Positions 23,996 through 34,200 of a DNA stretch of 64,000 nt are shown here, piece after piece. The notes below the pieces were generated by a model. It was not told the DNA's origin. It worked only from the letters and a program-made list of their open reading frames with translations, and did no database searches. Source of the DNA: Spirodela intermedia (taxonomy: Eukaryota > Streptophyta > Magnoliopsida > Alismatales > Araceae); the NCBI GenBank assembly GCA_902729315.2, contig LR746272.1:12972327-13036326 (forward strand). Direction: 5' to 3'. Within the stretch, counting starts at the first letter, position 1. Each line of letters opens with the position of its first letter. The position numbers and the translations under genes were made by a program.

Positions 23996-26900
23996 TCGGC
24001 CAGCAGCTTCCAATTTTCCGACAACAATCGGAGCTAATCTTAAACACTCCCCAAAAATCCCATCTTGAAACTAAAATTCCGAGAAACCCTCTTCCACATT
24101 ACAATAAATTTAATGCTCCAGATATATTGTTAGGCCCAACATCGGCTAGTAAAAGAATATCAGGGCTCTGAAGGAACCTAAAACCTAGAATCATTCACAT
24201 TTTCGTCAGATCATTTTCTCTTAAGAAATACTTCTTCGATGATTCTTCGCAAAGACCGTTTTCTGCAACCGACGCTCCGAGGTTTTCCACAATCCCACGT
24301 GCGGTCGCTAATGACCACAGCACAGCCGCCGTCGGCGCATGACCGGGAGGCATAAGGGGCGCGGGGCCCTTGCCGGTGACAATCAGCTCCTCTTTCGAAT
24401 GGTTCGTGGCGAGGCCACCGAGCTCGGCGGCGGATTGTTTGTCAGAATTTTATTTGACCACGATCATCTTATGATATGAGTCGCACATTATTGACCTTTC
24501 TAGACCGGCGGGGGAGATCCTCGATCTTGGCGGCGGAAAGTAGGTCAAAATTTTATTTGACCACGTTTATTTTTATATTAAACCTTTTTGGGTCCTCGCG
24601 GGTGGCTCTTTGGGCACGTGGACCGCTGTCCATTGGGGCTGCGAGCGCGCGGACGCAGACGGCCCCGTCTGCCGCAACGGTCGCGTTGCGGGACATCCTG
24701 ATGCTATTATCCCTTTCATCTATCTCTCTCCCCCCTTCCCTCTATTACGGTAAGGTAAGTTTAACCACAGTAATCTTGGGGATGGAAACATACCTCGAGT
24801 TAGGGTCGCCGTATCTTGGGGATGGATACATACCTCGAGGGCATCGTTTCAATCCACGTGCTTTTTAATCATCTTTCAATATTTTATCTTGAATATTATG
24901 ATAACAAAATCATTAGCGGCGTTTCTATCTAACATGAGTTACCCTATAATCTTTCTAGGGGGCTAACAAGAGAGGAAGAGCTTCTTGTAGAGCTCTTGAG
25001 TTTCTCTATGTTGGATTTTATGATTTTGATATTAATAAATTATCGCTTAAACTTAAGTATGAAACATTATCTTGAAATATGTTGAAATATATTTTTCATA
25101 AAATAGGATCTAATTTAGTTTTTTTCAAAAAATATATTTCAGACCTTGAATGAAGAAAATAAATGTCAAAAGTTATATGTACATGAAACCAAGTCACCAA
25201 AGCAAAATAAGTCATTTTTGAACAAAGACCAAAGTAAATAGAAAATAGGCCAAAAATTATTTTGACCCACTTAGAAATTGTATACCCAAATGAGAATAAA
25301 TAGGTGTGTACCACAAAAAATTATCAGTTAATACTTGGTCAGGAGAGAAAAATGACAAAAACTCTTACCAAAAAAGTTAAATTGACCAGTGGTAAGGCTC
25401 TACGACCAGATAAATGACATATGATAACAAAATCACATGACACGTCATAGTCATCCAGCACAGTTCAACACAAGAAAAGTTCAAACCAAGATGGCATGTT
25501 GCATAGTCTAGTAACATATGGACAAAGTCAAAGTAAACCTCAAAGACAACATGACACTTGGCAAAGTTGACTCAACAAATTACACGTGACAAAAAACATT
25601 AAATGACGTGTGACAATCATCTGACACAAAATTACCACAAGAAAAAGTTAAAATCAAGATGACACATGAAAATGCTAAATATGAGGGGGGATTGGTTGTG
25701 TTGTAACAAGGGAGATTTCACCAAAATTGGACTCACATGCATGAATCAAGATTACTTTTGAAGAAAAATAGGAGAAAAATGACTGGAGAGAAAAAGGCTC
25801 GAGGCAAACAAGAGAGGGGGATATGGGACTAGAGAAGGGTGAAAAAATGGACTCCAAGAAGTGACCAATTCAAGATGTTTGATCCCCTTAGACTAACACT
25901 AAGCGTGCATCTCCCCTCAAAAGATGATTTGAACTACTATCTTGGTAAGTTGACAAGATTCAGCAGAGGTGGAGTTGTCATATATTTCATAATTAGTTTT
26001 TTGAGCCTAAAATGATTATGGGTCGGCCTCAATGGCGTGGGCATAACCACCAATCAGTGCAATCAAGTTATTTTCCTTTGTGGTGGGCCTAAAGGGTGAG
26101 CACATCGGACACATAGCAATATCAAAAGATCTCTAGTGGCACACTAGAATCATATGAGACATATAGCATGACATAAAACATTACATAATGTCGTGGAAAA
26201 GTGAACTAATTAAAATAAAATGTGACAAAATGAACTGCTCAAGGTTGAATAGAACAAAATTCAGAGGACAAAACTGACATGTAGCAATATTGATGACAGC
26301 ATATTATATCTCCACTAGAAGACTAACATCTGGCATGCGTATATGACAAGGACATAATATGTTGACATGTCACAATATAAACTAAGATGTCTACACCGAT
26401 CATGTGATCAAGTCGTGTACCTCGACCAGTCTAACTATGCTACCTTGACAATGGGTCTACCCATGTATCAATATAGAAACTTTTGAAAATGATATATTAC
26501 TTGTTTTAACTCCAGTGATCGAGATCTTGGGCTTTATACAAATCCATTCAAATGAGATTTCAAGTAGTATCGTAATTTCATAAAATCGCATCCGTTGCAT
26601 CACACATTCTCGTGAATTCTTTTTGTACAAGTCAGTACAATTTCAAACTTCCTCCTTGGTTCAAATCAACTTCATGAATAAGGGAGTGCTTATTTGAGCA
26701 TCTAGAGGTCTTAGTAAGTGTTTACAACTTACCAAATATAAGGGTCCTTTAAAAATACTTGAAACATGAGTATTGAGTGTGTAAATGCACTAGTGTCTAG
26801 AGTGAGGCGATAGTCATGTGAATTCTGTCATGTAACGGGGAATTGTTGACCACATAAACTTCAAAGTAATTTTCCCAATAATAATAATGGAACCCAATTG

Positions 26901-27167
26901 TAGAGACCTCTAGAAAGTGGATGTGGTCCATGAAAGGCTCAACCAATATAAATCGTGGTGTCCCTATCTATTTCAAAGTAAGTATATCAATCCAATGCAA
27001 ATGTCAACCTACTATATTGACACACATGAATTTGTGCTGACCCAAACCCAAAAATGTGTTAACCTAATTTAAATGAATTGTAGAAATTATATATATATAT
27101 ATATAATCCTCGAAGCAAGTCGGAAACAGAGACAAAAATCCTCGAAGCAGGGTGGGAGGATGTAACT

Positions 27168-27170
<3 letters not shown>
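23996..27170. other. Intergenic region upstream of AKT1
   Basis: The first 0.9 kb is GC-rich and likely contains the AKT1 promoter; it has a duplicated short segment around 24,775-24,840 (CTTGGGGATGGA..ACATACCTCGAG twice). From 24.9 to 27.1 kb it is AT-rich, with loosely repeated phrases such as CACAAGAAAA..GTTcAAAcCAAGATG near 25,470 and 25,637, which looks like old degenerate repeat DNA. No coding region recognised. Confidence 0.5.

Positions 27171-27256
<86 letters not shown>
27171..27256. repeat. Compound (TA)n/(GA)n microsatellite
   Basis: About 42 bases of TA followed directly by about 44 bases of GA. The flank also holds a direct repeat of AATCCTCGAAGCA near 27,106 and 27,137. Confidence 0.95.
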
Positions 27257-27258
<2 letters not shown>

Positions 27259-27359
27259 TCCAATGGGCAATGCTGAGCGTGGCCTGGAGCGTCACAACAA
27301 AGCCCAATAAGAGACGAATCATTGCCGTCCGATGCACTGAATAGAATAAACCGGGTGAA

Positions 27360-28860
27360 ATAAATGTTGAGCAAGATTCCCTATGAGTCCCCTTTTCGAC
27401 GTGGACCCCGAAGTCTAACCTTAGCGAGGACAGCATGCAAGCGTCGTCCTCGTCTTCGCAGCCGGCGGCAAATTTCCCCCACTCGAGGAAGGAGTTCCAG
27501 GACGGGAACCCCGCGGTTCTCGCATGGTCAGATACGTGCGGAGGCGATCGGCTTCATTGCGGAGGACCTACAATCTCCCGCTGCGCTGACCGGCTAATGG
27601 GGCTGAGGTTGTCGCTCCACTCGCCGTCGCTGGCCGCGGGAGAGCCGTCGTCGTCGTCCTCTTTCTGCTCGAGTACTCCTCCGTGTTGATCACCCACCGC
27701 GAGGTTCTCGCTGCTCTCTCTCTGGATGGCGACGGTCAGATAACCATTTGACTTGCGGCCTCTCTCTCCGACTCGATCGCTGACTACCGGTATCGCTCCT
27801 CCCTGCGGACTCGAGTAAAACCCAGCTCTCCGGCCGTTTGCGGCAACAGCCGGAGTCAAGGTGAATCGGCCTCTAGACAAGTCCCGCGTATGGGAAACCC
27901 GGGGGAACTGAGCGAACGCGTGCGAGTGGGCTGAATTACGATAGCCGCCTCTGGAGCATGCTTTTTCCACCTGTGGGATCCAGCTTCACTCTGAAGTCAA
28001 TATCGTGGGACACGGATGCCGCGTTGGACTTTGTCATCGACCCCGTCGAACGTTGACTAGTCTGTCTTTGGTGAGCCCAACTCTACATCCTTTCCCACTT
28101 CGGAGGTCGCGCAGACCATCAACTTAAGAGACCCAAGCCCAAAACACGTTGGCCGGAGTCTAGAGACACGTGGCTTTGTTCCAGGAGGGAAGTTTGACAC
28201 GGGGGGAGACCGCATGGGTCTCGTCTCGACGGCTTACCAGCGCGTGTGGATGTCGATGAGTGCTCCACGCCAATCGTTGATCATCCATCCAACGGCCGAA
28301 AAGCAGACAAGGACGCCGTCGTTCTCTTTCCCAACTTTAGTTAACGATCTTGGGCTGACCTTGGATAACTGATCCCCACAGGGACCATTACGATCTGTTT
28401 AACAGTGGAAAGCAACCCCTTCCGCGGTCAAAACCCACCACTTAGAGTGGCCCAATAAGGGAAATATCTGAGAAGCCCATTAGGCGTCGGAGGGTTGACG
28501 TAGTCGTCGGACACGACCGGGCGACGACCCGACAAGCTCGTCCCTTTCCCGCGGAGAAGCTGCATTCGCACAAGTCGGTGACGTGGGCCCTGCACAGTCA
28601 GCCACGTGACGAAACATTGTGTCGAAGAACAAACCACCTATTGACATGCGGACCATGAGGTGGGCCCGTCATCTCGTTGGGCTTTCAGAAGTCTGATGGA
28701 AATATCCCGGAAAAAGGAAAAAGATAGACCCGTGCACTAATATGACCGTTAGATGGGGATCTCGAGGCAGAGAGTCCATCCAATCAACTCAGGAACACAA
28801 ATCTGACGGTTGAAGCAATATATAGTCCCCAAAAAGCGCGGGGAAAAGCGCTCCGGCTTG
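27360..28860. other. GC-richer region with unassigned open frames
   Basis: Between 27.36 and 28.03 kb the DNA becomes suddenly GC-rich. On the minus strand a frame of 138 codons (27970-27554) is open but has no ATG, and a second minus-strand frame around 27,500-27,410 reads WNSFLEWGKFAAGCEDEDD. These could be exon pieces of an unrecognised gene, but I find no start and no splice pair that joins them convincingly. 28.03-28.86 kb is ordinary mixed DNA that should include the promoter of the small gene at 29.0 kb. Confidence 0.35.
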
Positions 28861-28868
28861 CTCATCGC

Positions 28869-28874
28869 CACGTG
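28869..28874 (+). promoter_or_regulatory. G-box (CACGTG)
   Basis: A perfect CACGTG palindrome 44 bases upstream of the TATA box of the small conserved gene. G-boxes bind bZIP and bHLH factors and are typical of light-, abscisic-acid- or stress-responsive promoters; the function here is inferred from position. Confidence 0.6.
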
Positions 28875-28917
28875 TACGCGTACCCTTATCCTTCTCTTTC
28901 CCTCGGGAAGTCACGAC

Positions 28918-28928
28918 TATAAAAAAAA
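28918..28928 (+). promoter_or_regulatory. TATA box of the small conserved gene
   Basis: TATAAAAAAAA lies 90 bases upstream of the ATG at 29008, leaving a leader of roughly 55-60 bases. Confidence 0.6.
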
Positions 28929-29007
28929 GGCTTGGCCTCCGCCCTCATCCATTCAGAGAGGAAAGTCCACCGTGAAAAAAGAGGAGATCTCAGTTGTTTG
29001 GCCTCGG

Positions 29008-29394
29008 ATGGCTTCCGCCCCTCTTCTTTCTTTCCGGCCGGCAGGAGTCCGGACCTTTGCCGCCACCTCCGGCGATTCTAGATCCGGAAGGAAAGTGGGA
29101 GGCGCCGGCGGCGGAAGCTGGTGGACGCCGCTGTTCGGGTGGCCGGCGGAGCCTGATTATATCGAGGAATCTGGCAGCGGCGCGGCTGGGGCGGCAGAGA
29201 AGAAGACCACCGGCGCCGGGAAAGAGGCGTTAGAGATGCGAGGGGGGACGACTAAGTCCGTGGCGTTCACGGAAGATAAGGCCCGACGACTGCGGATGAT
29301 GACCGCGGAGACGTCGGCGTTCCACGACATCATGTACCACTCCGCCATCGCCTCCCGGCTTGCGTCCGACTTCTCCGGCCGATCCGACGACTAG
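29008..29394 (+). CDS. Small conserved plant protein of unknown function (SWW..LFGW / FHDIMYHSAIASRLASD motifs)
   Basis: Single-exon 128-residue protein. It begins MASAPLLSFRPAGVR, has a Gly/Ser-rich stretch, then a first conserved block SWWTPLFGWPAEPDYI and, near the C-terminus, a second block FTEDKARRLRMMTAET and SAFHDIMYHSAIASRLASD. I recall this pair of blocks from a small family of uncharacterised land-plant proteins whose members end shortly after ASRLASD, as here. No enzyme motif, membrane segment or zinc site is visible. The N-terminus is Arg/Ser/Ala-rich and could be an organelle transit peptide, but this is only a guess. The frame is open 66 codons further upstream, yet the ATG at 29008 lies about 90 bases after a TATA box and starts the conserved part. 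Expression is probably stress- or light-linked, judging from the G-box. Confidence 0.82.
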   Translation: MASAPLLSFRPAGVRTFAATSGDSRSGRKVGGAGGGSWWTPLFGWPAEPDYIEESGSGAAGAAEKKTTGAGKEALEMRGGTTKSVAFTEDKARRLRMMTAETSAFHDIMYHSAIASRLASDFSGRSDD

Positions 29395-30544
29395 GGGAAC
29401 CGGATCGCCCACCTGCATGGGTGGTAGCTCGTCTTCAACCCTCGCGACACGCCGTGGACAGTGCGATTCTGGATTTCATTGCTCCATTTTTTACTCCCTC
29501 TTCACCTCTTTCCAAGTACCGAAGGACCGTCGCACGATGAGCTCACGTAACTATATCTTATCTTGTTACTCGCGAAGTTCGGTTACGGATCTGTGGATGA
29601 CGGAGCTTATCCGTCCTCTATCCTCCCAGTCAGCGACTTTTTCTGCCTCTCTGGAAGCTTTCTTCCATTTCCCCTTTTCTTCCGCAGAAATCCTCCCCCT
29701 CCTCTTTCCTCCCCTTGTCCCTTTGTATACTGTATAGATCCACCAACCACAATTCAATATTATCATCTCAGATTTCTCCCTCTGTGCTCCTCCCTTCGTT
29801 TCCGACTCTCCAATCCCAAGCACGATCGATCTCCGAGACTGCCGGATCTGAAGAAGAAGGTCGAAGGTCGAAGGTCGAAGGTCACGCTCTTCCGAAGAGG
29901 GGGAGCGTCGCTAGATCTGAGGAGGCGACGCCGAAACCATGGGTGCCGACGAGAGAGATAGCGATCCTCACAGGACGAATATGCTGCCGCGAGGAGGATC
30001 GATCGTCTTCGGCTAGTCGCACTGTTAAAACGTCGCCGGAGGCATATCCGGATATGCCTGCCGGTGGCCCCCTCTCCGGATCCTACGGTTCCCGTCGACT
30101 GGCTGCCGACCTTCTAAGAGGCTCAGATGAACTGGCGCGCGCGTGCATTTAAAATATAAACTAATTACTAATTTTTCACATGTTTAGTCATCGATATCCG
30201 CCTTTTTTCCTCTCTCTCTCCCAACACATATTTCCGAAAATAGTACTCGCCATGTGGAGTTCTTGTCTCTGCGTCCTGCCCCACCTGACCCAAAAGGGCC
30301 CAGAATCACCAGACCGCGCGACTCGGACCGCTTTCACCCGCGAGGCGTCGGCATTGTATCGAACGGTCAAAGGGGGGGCCAAAATTACCGGCAGTGCATA
30401 GTAGCAGCTGACTGACTGACTGACTGACTTACAAGAGCAGCAACGACAAGCTCTTCTCCCTCGCAGCTCCGAGTTCATACGGTGAGAAAGAGTATATATA
30501 TGTGGAAGGGAGACGATCTCTCAGTCCAGTCGGCAGTGGGGGCT
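29395..30544. other. Intergenic region between two convergent genes
   Basis: 3' flank of the small plus-strand gene and 3' flank of the minus-strand DUF642 gene. It holds short tandem runs: AAGGTCG repeated at about 29,857-29,884 and (CTGA)n at about 30,408-30,429. Open frames of up to 145 codons occur but have no recognisable domain and I do not call them. Confidence 0.55.
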
Positions 30545-32750
30545 TCAGAGGAGGCGGTGGCGCCGGCGGACGGAGAGCAGCTGCACGTCGTCGACGACTG
30601 GCCCGCAGAGCGAGCTCAAGTCGTCGCTTCTCGTGTGGTAGAAGGTGCTGAAGAACATGATGCGCGACCGAGTGCCGGAGGCGGTGAACTTGACGCGGGC
30701 GCGCTTGAAGCCTCCCTTGCCCTGGGACTCGTAGGGGACCTTGCCGGCGAACCGGTCGGCGAAGGCTTCGACCACCATCGAACCCTGGCAGGTGTTGTTG
30801 GCGTCGCCGACGGAGAAGGTGAGGACGTACTCCTTGCCGGGGATGGTGCGGACGACCTGGACGATGACACTCTCGCGGCCGGCCACCAGCTCGATGGCGC
30901 GCTGGCCCTGCGGCACAGAGAAGTGGGCGGCGTCGACGTATTTCACGGCCTTGAGGGACTCCACGATCCAGCCGGGGAGGGGGCTGTGGTCGTCCTCGAT
31001 GATGGGCGGCAGGAGGACGCCCCAGGGGGCGTTGGGGAAGACGTAGGGGCCTTCCTCGAAGTCGCCATTCTTCAGCAGGTTCTCTGGTTCAATTGCATAA
31101 AACCAGTCAGGGGGAGGCTGACTACCAATATGTTAAGTAGAATAAAAAAATGTACAGCTACGGAGGAATCTGCCTGATCAGATGGAGCTGTCCCAGCTAG
31201 CGAGAGGTAGAGAAGTGGGGGAGGGCTTACTGTTGGTCGCCCGGGGAGGGTAGAGCTCCTTGATGGCGACGGCGTCAATGAGGGGCCCGCAGGCTGGGTC
31301 CTCCTCGACGCCCGGGTTGCGGATCTGGAGGTTGACCACCGCGGAGGATGCCTTGAAGGCCCAGGCGTAGGAGTCCCAGCCATTGCTGCTGTACGTGGTC
31401 TGGATGGGCAGCACCCCGGAGTCGCTCTCCACCGAGACGTTGAGCTTCTCCTCCTGCGCGCATGTCCGGGCGGCGCTGAAGGTAACGGAGTAGTACATGC
31501 CCGCGGTCACCTTGATGGCCTGCCTGATGGAAGCCTCATTGCCCAGACGCACGGCAAAGGCGCCCTGCGGCACCACCAGCAGCATGTCGCCCTGCTTGTG
31601 CCCGGCCTCGATGTACTCCACGAAGCCGGAGATCTCCCACCCAGGGATGGCGCGCCGGCCGATCACCTCTGTCCCCCTAAGGTCCGCCTTCTTCGGCCCC
31701 CTCTCGAAGTTGCCATTCTCCAGCAACCCTGTACGCAGCAGGCAGATAATAGTCAAACAGCTTTCGAGCAGAGGACTCCATGATGCATGCCTCCATCGAC
31801 GGGTCCCGCAACCTCTTGTCGTCCTCAAGACCTGAAGTCATGATTTCGGGGAATATGGGGGCCGGTGGAGCCAAGGAAAGCTGTCTCCATGTAGATGCTC
31901 CAGCCGACGACCGCTCCCCCTATCTTCTCTTCTCTTCCTCCTCATGTGCGACGGACAATCGCGGGCCAGGGGTCTCCCCACAGGTCCGCCGTCGCCCTAC
32001 TTTGGCTGAAAACAGTCTTCCGATGGTCCTCTCACTGTCTGAGTTTCCAGATTATATCAATAATGTCGCAGAAGAGTGCGGTATGTCGGCAGCCGGCAGC
32101 CGGCGAGACGCGCGAGCGCGCATTCAAGGAACCGAGAAAAAGGAGGCTTCGCCTTGAAAAATATTGTCCCTCTCTTTCTCTACCTTTGGGGGCTCCTCGA
32201 TCTCCGTCTGCAATGCGCAGCCGGTCTTCTCGGCAGTCTCAGCCCACAGACGGGATCTCGCATTAATGCACATTTTAATGGGGAGGCAGATCTATCCAAA
32301 CGCCGACGACGGGGGCATGGGCCACCGGAAGCTTTTGAACACGAGAATGAATGATAAAGGCATTGGGTCGAAAGCGTCGAAAACGAGGAGCAGAGCGAAG
32401 CGAGTCGCCAGAGTGAGGGCCAGCCGAACAGCACGAGGAGAGAGAGACCCAGTTGGAAATCTTCGAGGCCACCGGGGGTGGGGGGTGAATATTTCAGTCG
32501 GTATCCAACTGTTCCATTTTGATCGAAAGCTCGGCGGGAGTCTAGACCACCTACCGGGGTTCCCTCCCAAACAGGGTATATCGAGAAGAGACAAGGATAC
32601 AGGGGAAACCATCCGAATAGGCGCGCCGGAGTTGAGGGGAGCTCGGAGAATGGAGAGCGTACCGTCGGTGAATGCCAAGGCGACGGTGGCGGTAGCACAG
32701 AGCAGCAAAACCGTGGTGGCGTTAGCAGACTTCATTTTCTCGGCGACCAT
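30545..32750 (-). CDS. Secreted DUF642 cell-wall protein (BIIDXI/DGR-like)
   Basis: Three exons on the minus strand: 32750-32663, 31728-31231 and 31083-30545, all GT-AG and in frame, 374 residues, the usual DUF642 length. The N-terminus carries a hydrophobic signal peptide (TTVLLLCATATVALAF), cleaved near residue 26. Two tandem galactose-binding-like modules follow: the first starts LLENGNFERGP and contains IPGWEISGFVEYI and VPQGAFAVRLGNEA; the second starts LLKNGDFEEGP and contains PLPGWIVESLKAVKYVD and VPQGQRAIELV. The end has the family signature CGPVVDDVQLLSVR. DUF642 proteins sit in the plant cell wall, bind cellulose/pectin and pectin methylesterases, and influence growth and germination. 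Intron 1 (934 bases) is long and GC-rich. The ATG at 32750 was chosen because it precedes the signal peptide; a second ATG at 32735 would also leave a signal peptide. Confidence 0.95.
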
Positions 32751-32845
32751 CAAATCACACGAGTGAGTGAGAGAGAGAGGGGGGGGGAGGAAGGGAGGAA
32801 GGAGGAAGCGCAGAACTTGATTTGAAGGCGGAGGTGGGCTGGCGA

Positions 32846-32852
32846 TCTTATA
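32846..32852 (-). promoter_or_regulatory. TATA box candidate of the DUF642 gene
   Basis: Minus strand reads GTATAAGATC about 100 bases upstream of the ATG. A GA-rich leader (CT on the coding strand, about 32,763-32,810) lies in between. Confidence 0.5.
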
Positions 32853-34200
32853 CTGAGCACAGTCGACGAAGTACCCTCGAAGATGGAGATAATATCTGCC
32901 TGACGCCCATAGTCGCTGCACTGATAACGACAGGTCTTGAGCCATTCTACTCGCCGGAGACGACGCCGGGTCTACTTGCCGACGCGTTGACACCCATGAG
33001 ACGTGGTGGTTCTCCGGAGCCAACCTACCAGGTTCGGTGCTCTCTTCCAAACTGACGGATACGCCCTCTGCTCACCGCTCAGGGCCAGCCGATGGACCCC
33101 GCCACCGCCGCAAGAGAACGTAATCCGGGCGGGGCATCACGTGGGCTTCGCCCGCCGTTCCCCTCCAAACCCACCGCCCCCACTGCCCCGGTCGGCGCCG
33201 GATGCTCGAATCCCGCAGGAGGGGCCCTCGTCTCTTGAAGACTCCCCCTCCGGCTTGGGTTAGCTTCATTATCATCTACTCTTAGGACGATCGCGGTGGG
33301 AAACCCGCTCTCAGATGCGGACTCCGGTCTCCATTAATGTCCTTGCAGAGATCTGTGCGCCCGGAGAAGAGTCTCTCCACGTCACGATCTCCGCCGGGCC
33401 GATAGGCCAGCAAGAACGCAACTCCACGTGGGGAGAAACCGGCAGAAGCCCAGCTGATGATTCCCACGGGGTGGAATGGGCCACGCCCATCGTCTTCGCA
33501 AGAACGGTCCCGCCGGGATAGGAAATCCTGCGCAGGCCCGATGAACGGGAGACAACCCACGAGGTGGACCAGCTCGTATCTGTCGCTCGTGGGCCTCGTC
33601 AGGATGGTGATAATTTTTAGGCAACTACTAGCAGTTCCTTACCGCCATATTCCCGAGTGGCGACGGCCACCGCCTCTTGGGATGCAGTGCCGCCGGGGGG
33701 ATTGCCGGCTGCACCCTCTGAGTGCTGCTCCAAATGGTCGGCAAATCCGCGGTGCTACGTGGCTCTGCATGAACGGTTTACATGGCGGTATATTCCCAGT
33801 CGCATGTCTCTGTCCCCATGCGGGTTGGATGGTGGCCTTTGGGTTCTCATCCACGGGTTGCTCCTTGGCCCACTTGACGATTCCGTAATCGAACTAGAGC
33901 AGCATGTTGGGACGGTCCGCTTTGAGCGGCTTCCGATTCCAACCTCAAACCTAAACCTGGGTTTCGAGACAAAAATATAATATAAACTGTCATCCGTGGG
34001 ATGAAAGAGGAGGAACTGATGGAAGGATCAAAGAACAAGAAGAAGAGAGGGAAGGGGGAGATTGATGGCGAGAAGTGGGGAGGGAGGGCCGGATCTGTCA
34101 TAGAAGAGAGAGCAAGGGGGGTCTTGCTTCAGTACGTAGGGTCTTGTTCTTCACAGAGGAGGCGAAAATTATCCTCATTTTCAAATGTGTTTACACGCTA
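32853..34200. other. GC-rich upstream region of the DUF642 gene
   Basis: Open frames of 70-143 codons occur on both strands because of the GC-rich composition, but none has a recognisable domain. The region ends abruptly near 34,200, where the sequence becomes strongly AT-rich. Confidence 0.5.

Noticed and set aside
29715-30152. 145-codon plus-strand frame after the small conserved gene
   Set aside because: It contains short tandem repeats and no domain, and it begins in 3' flanking DNA.
33457-33888. 143-codon plus-strand frame upstream of the DUF642 gene
   Set aside because: GC-rich upstream DNA with several overlapping frames on both strands and no recognisable motif.
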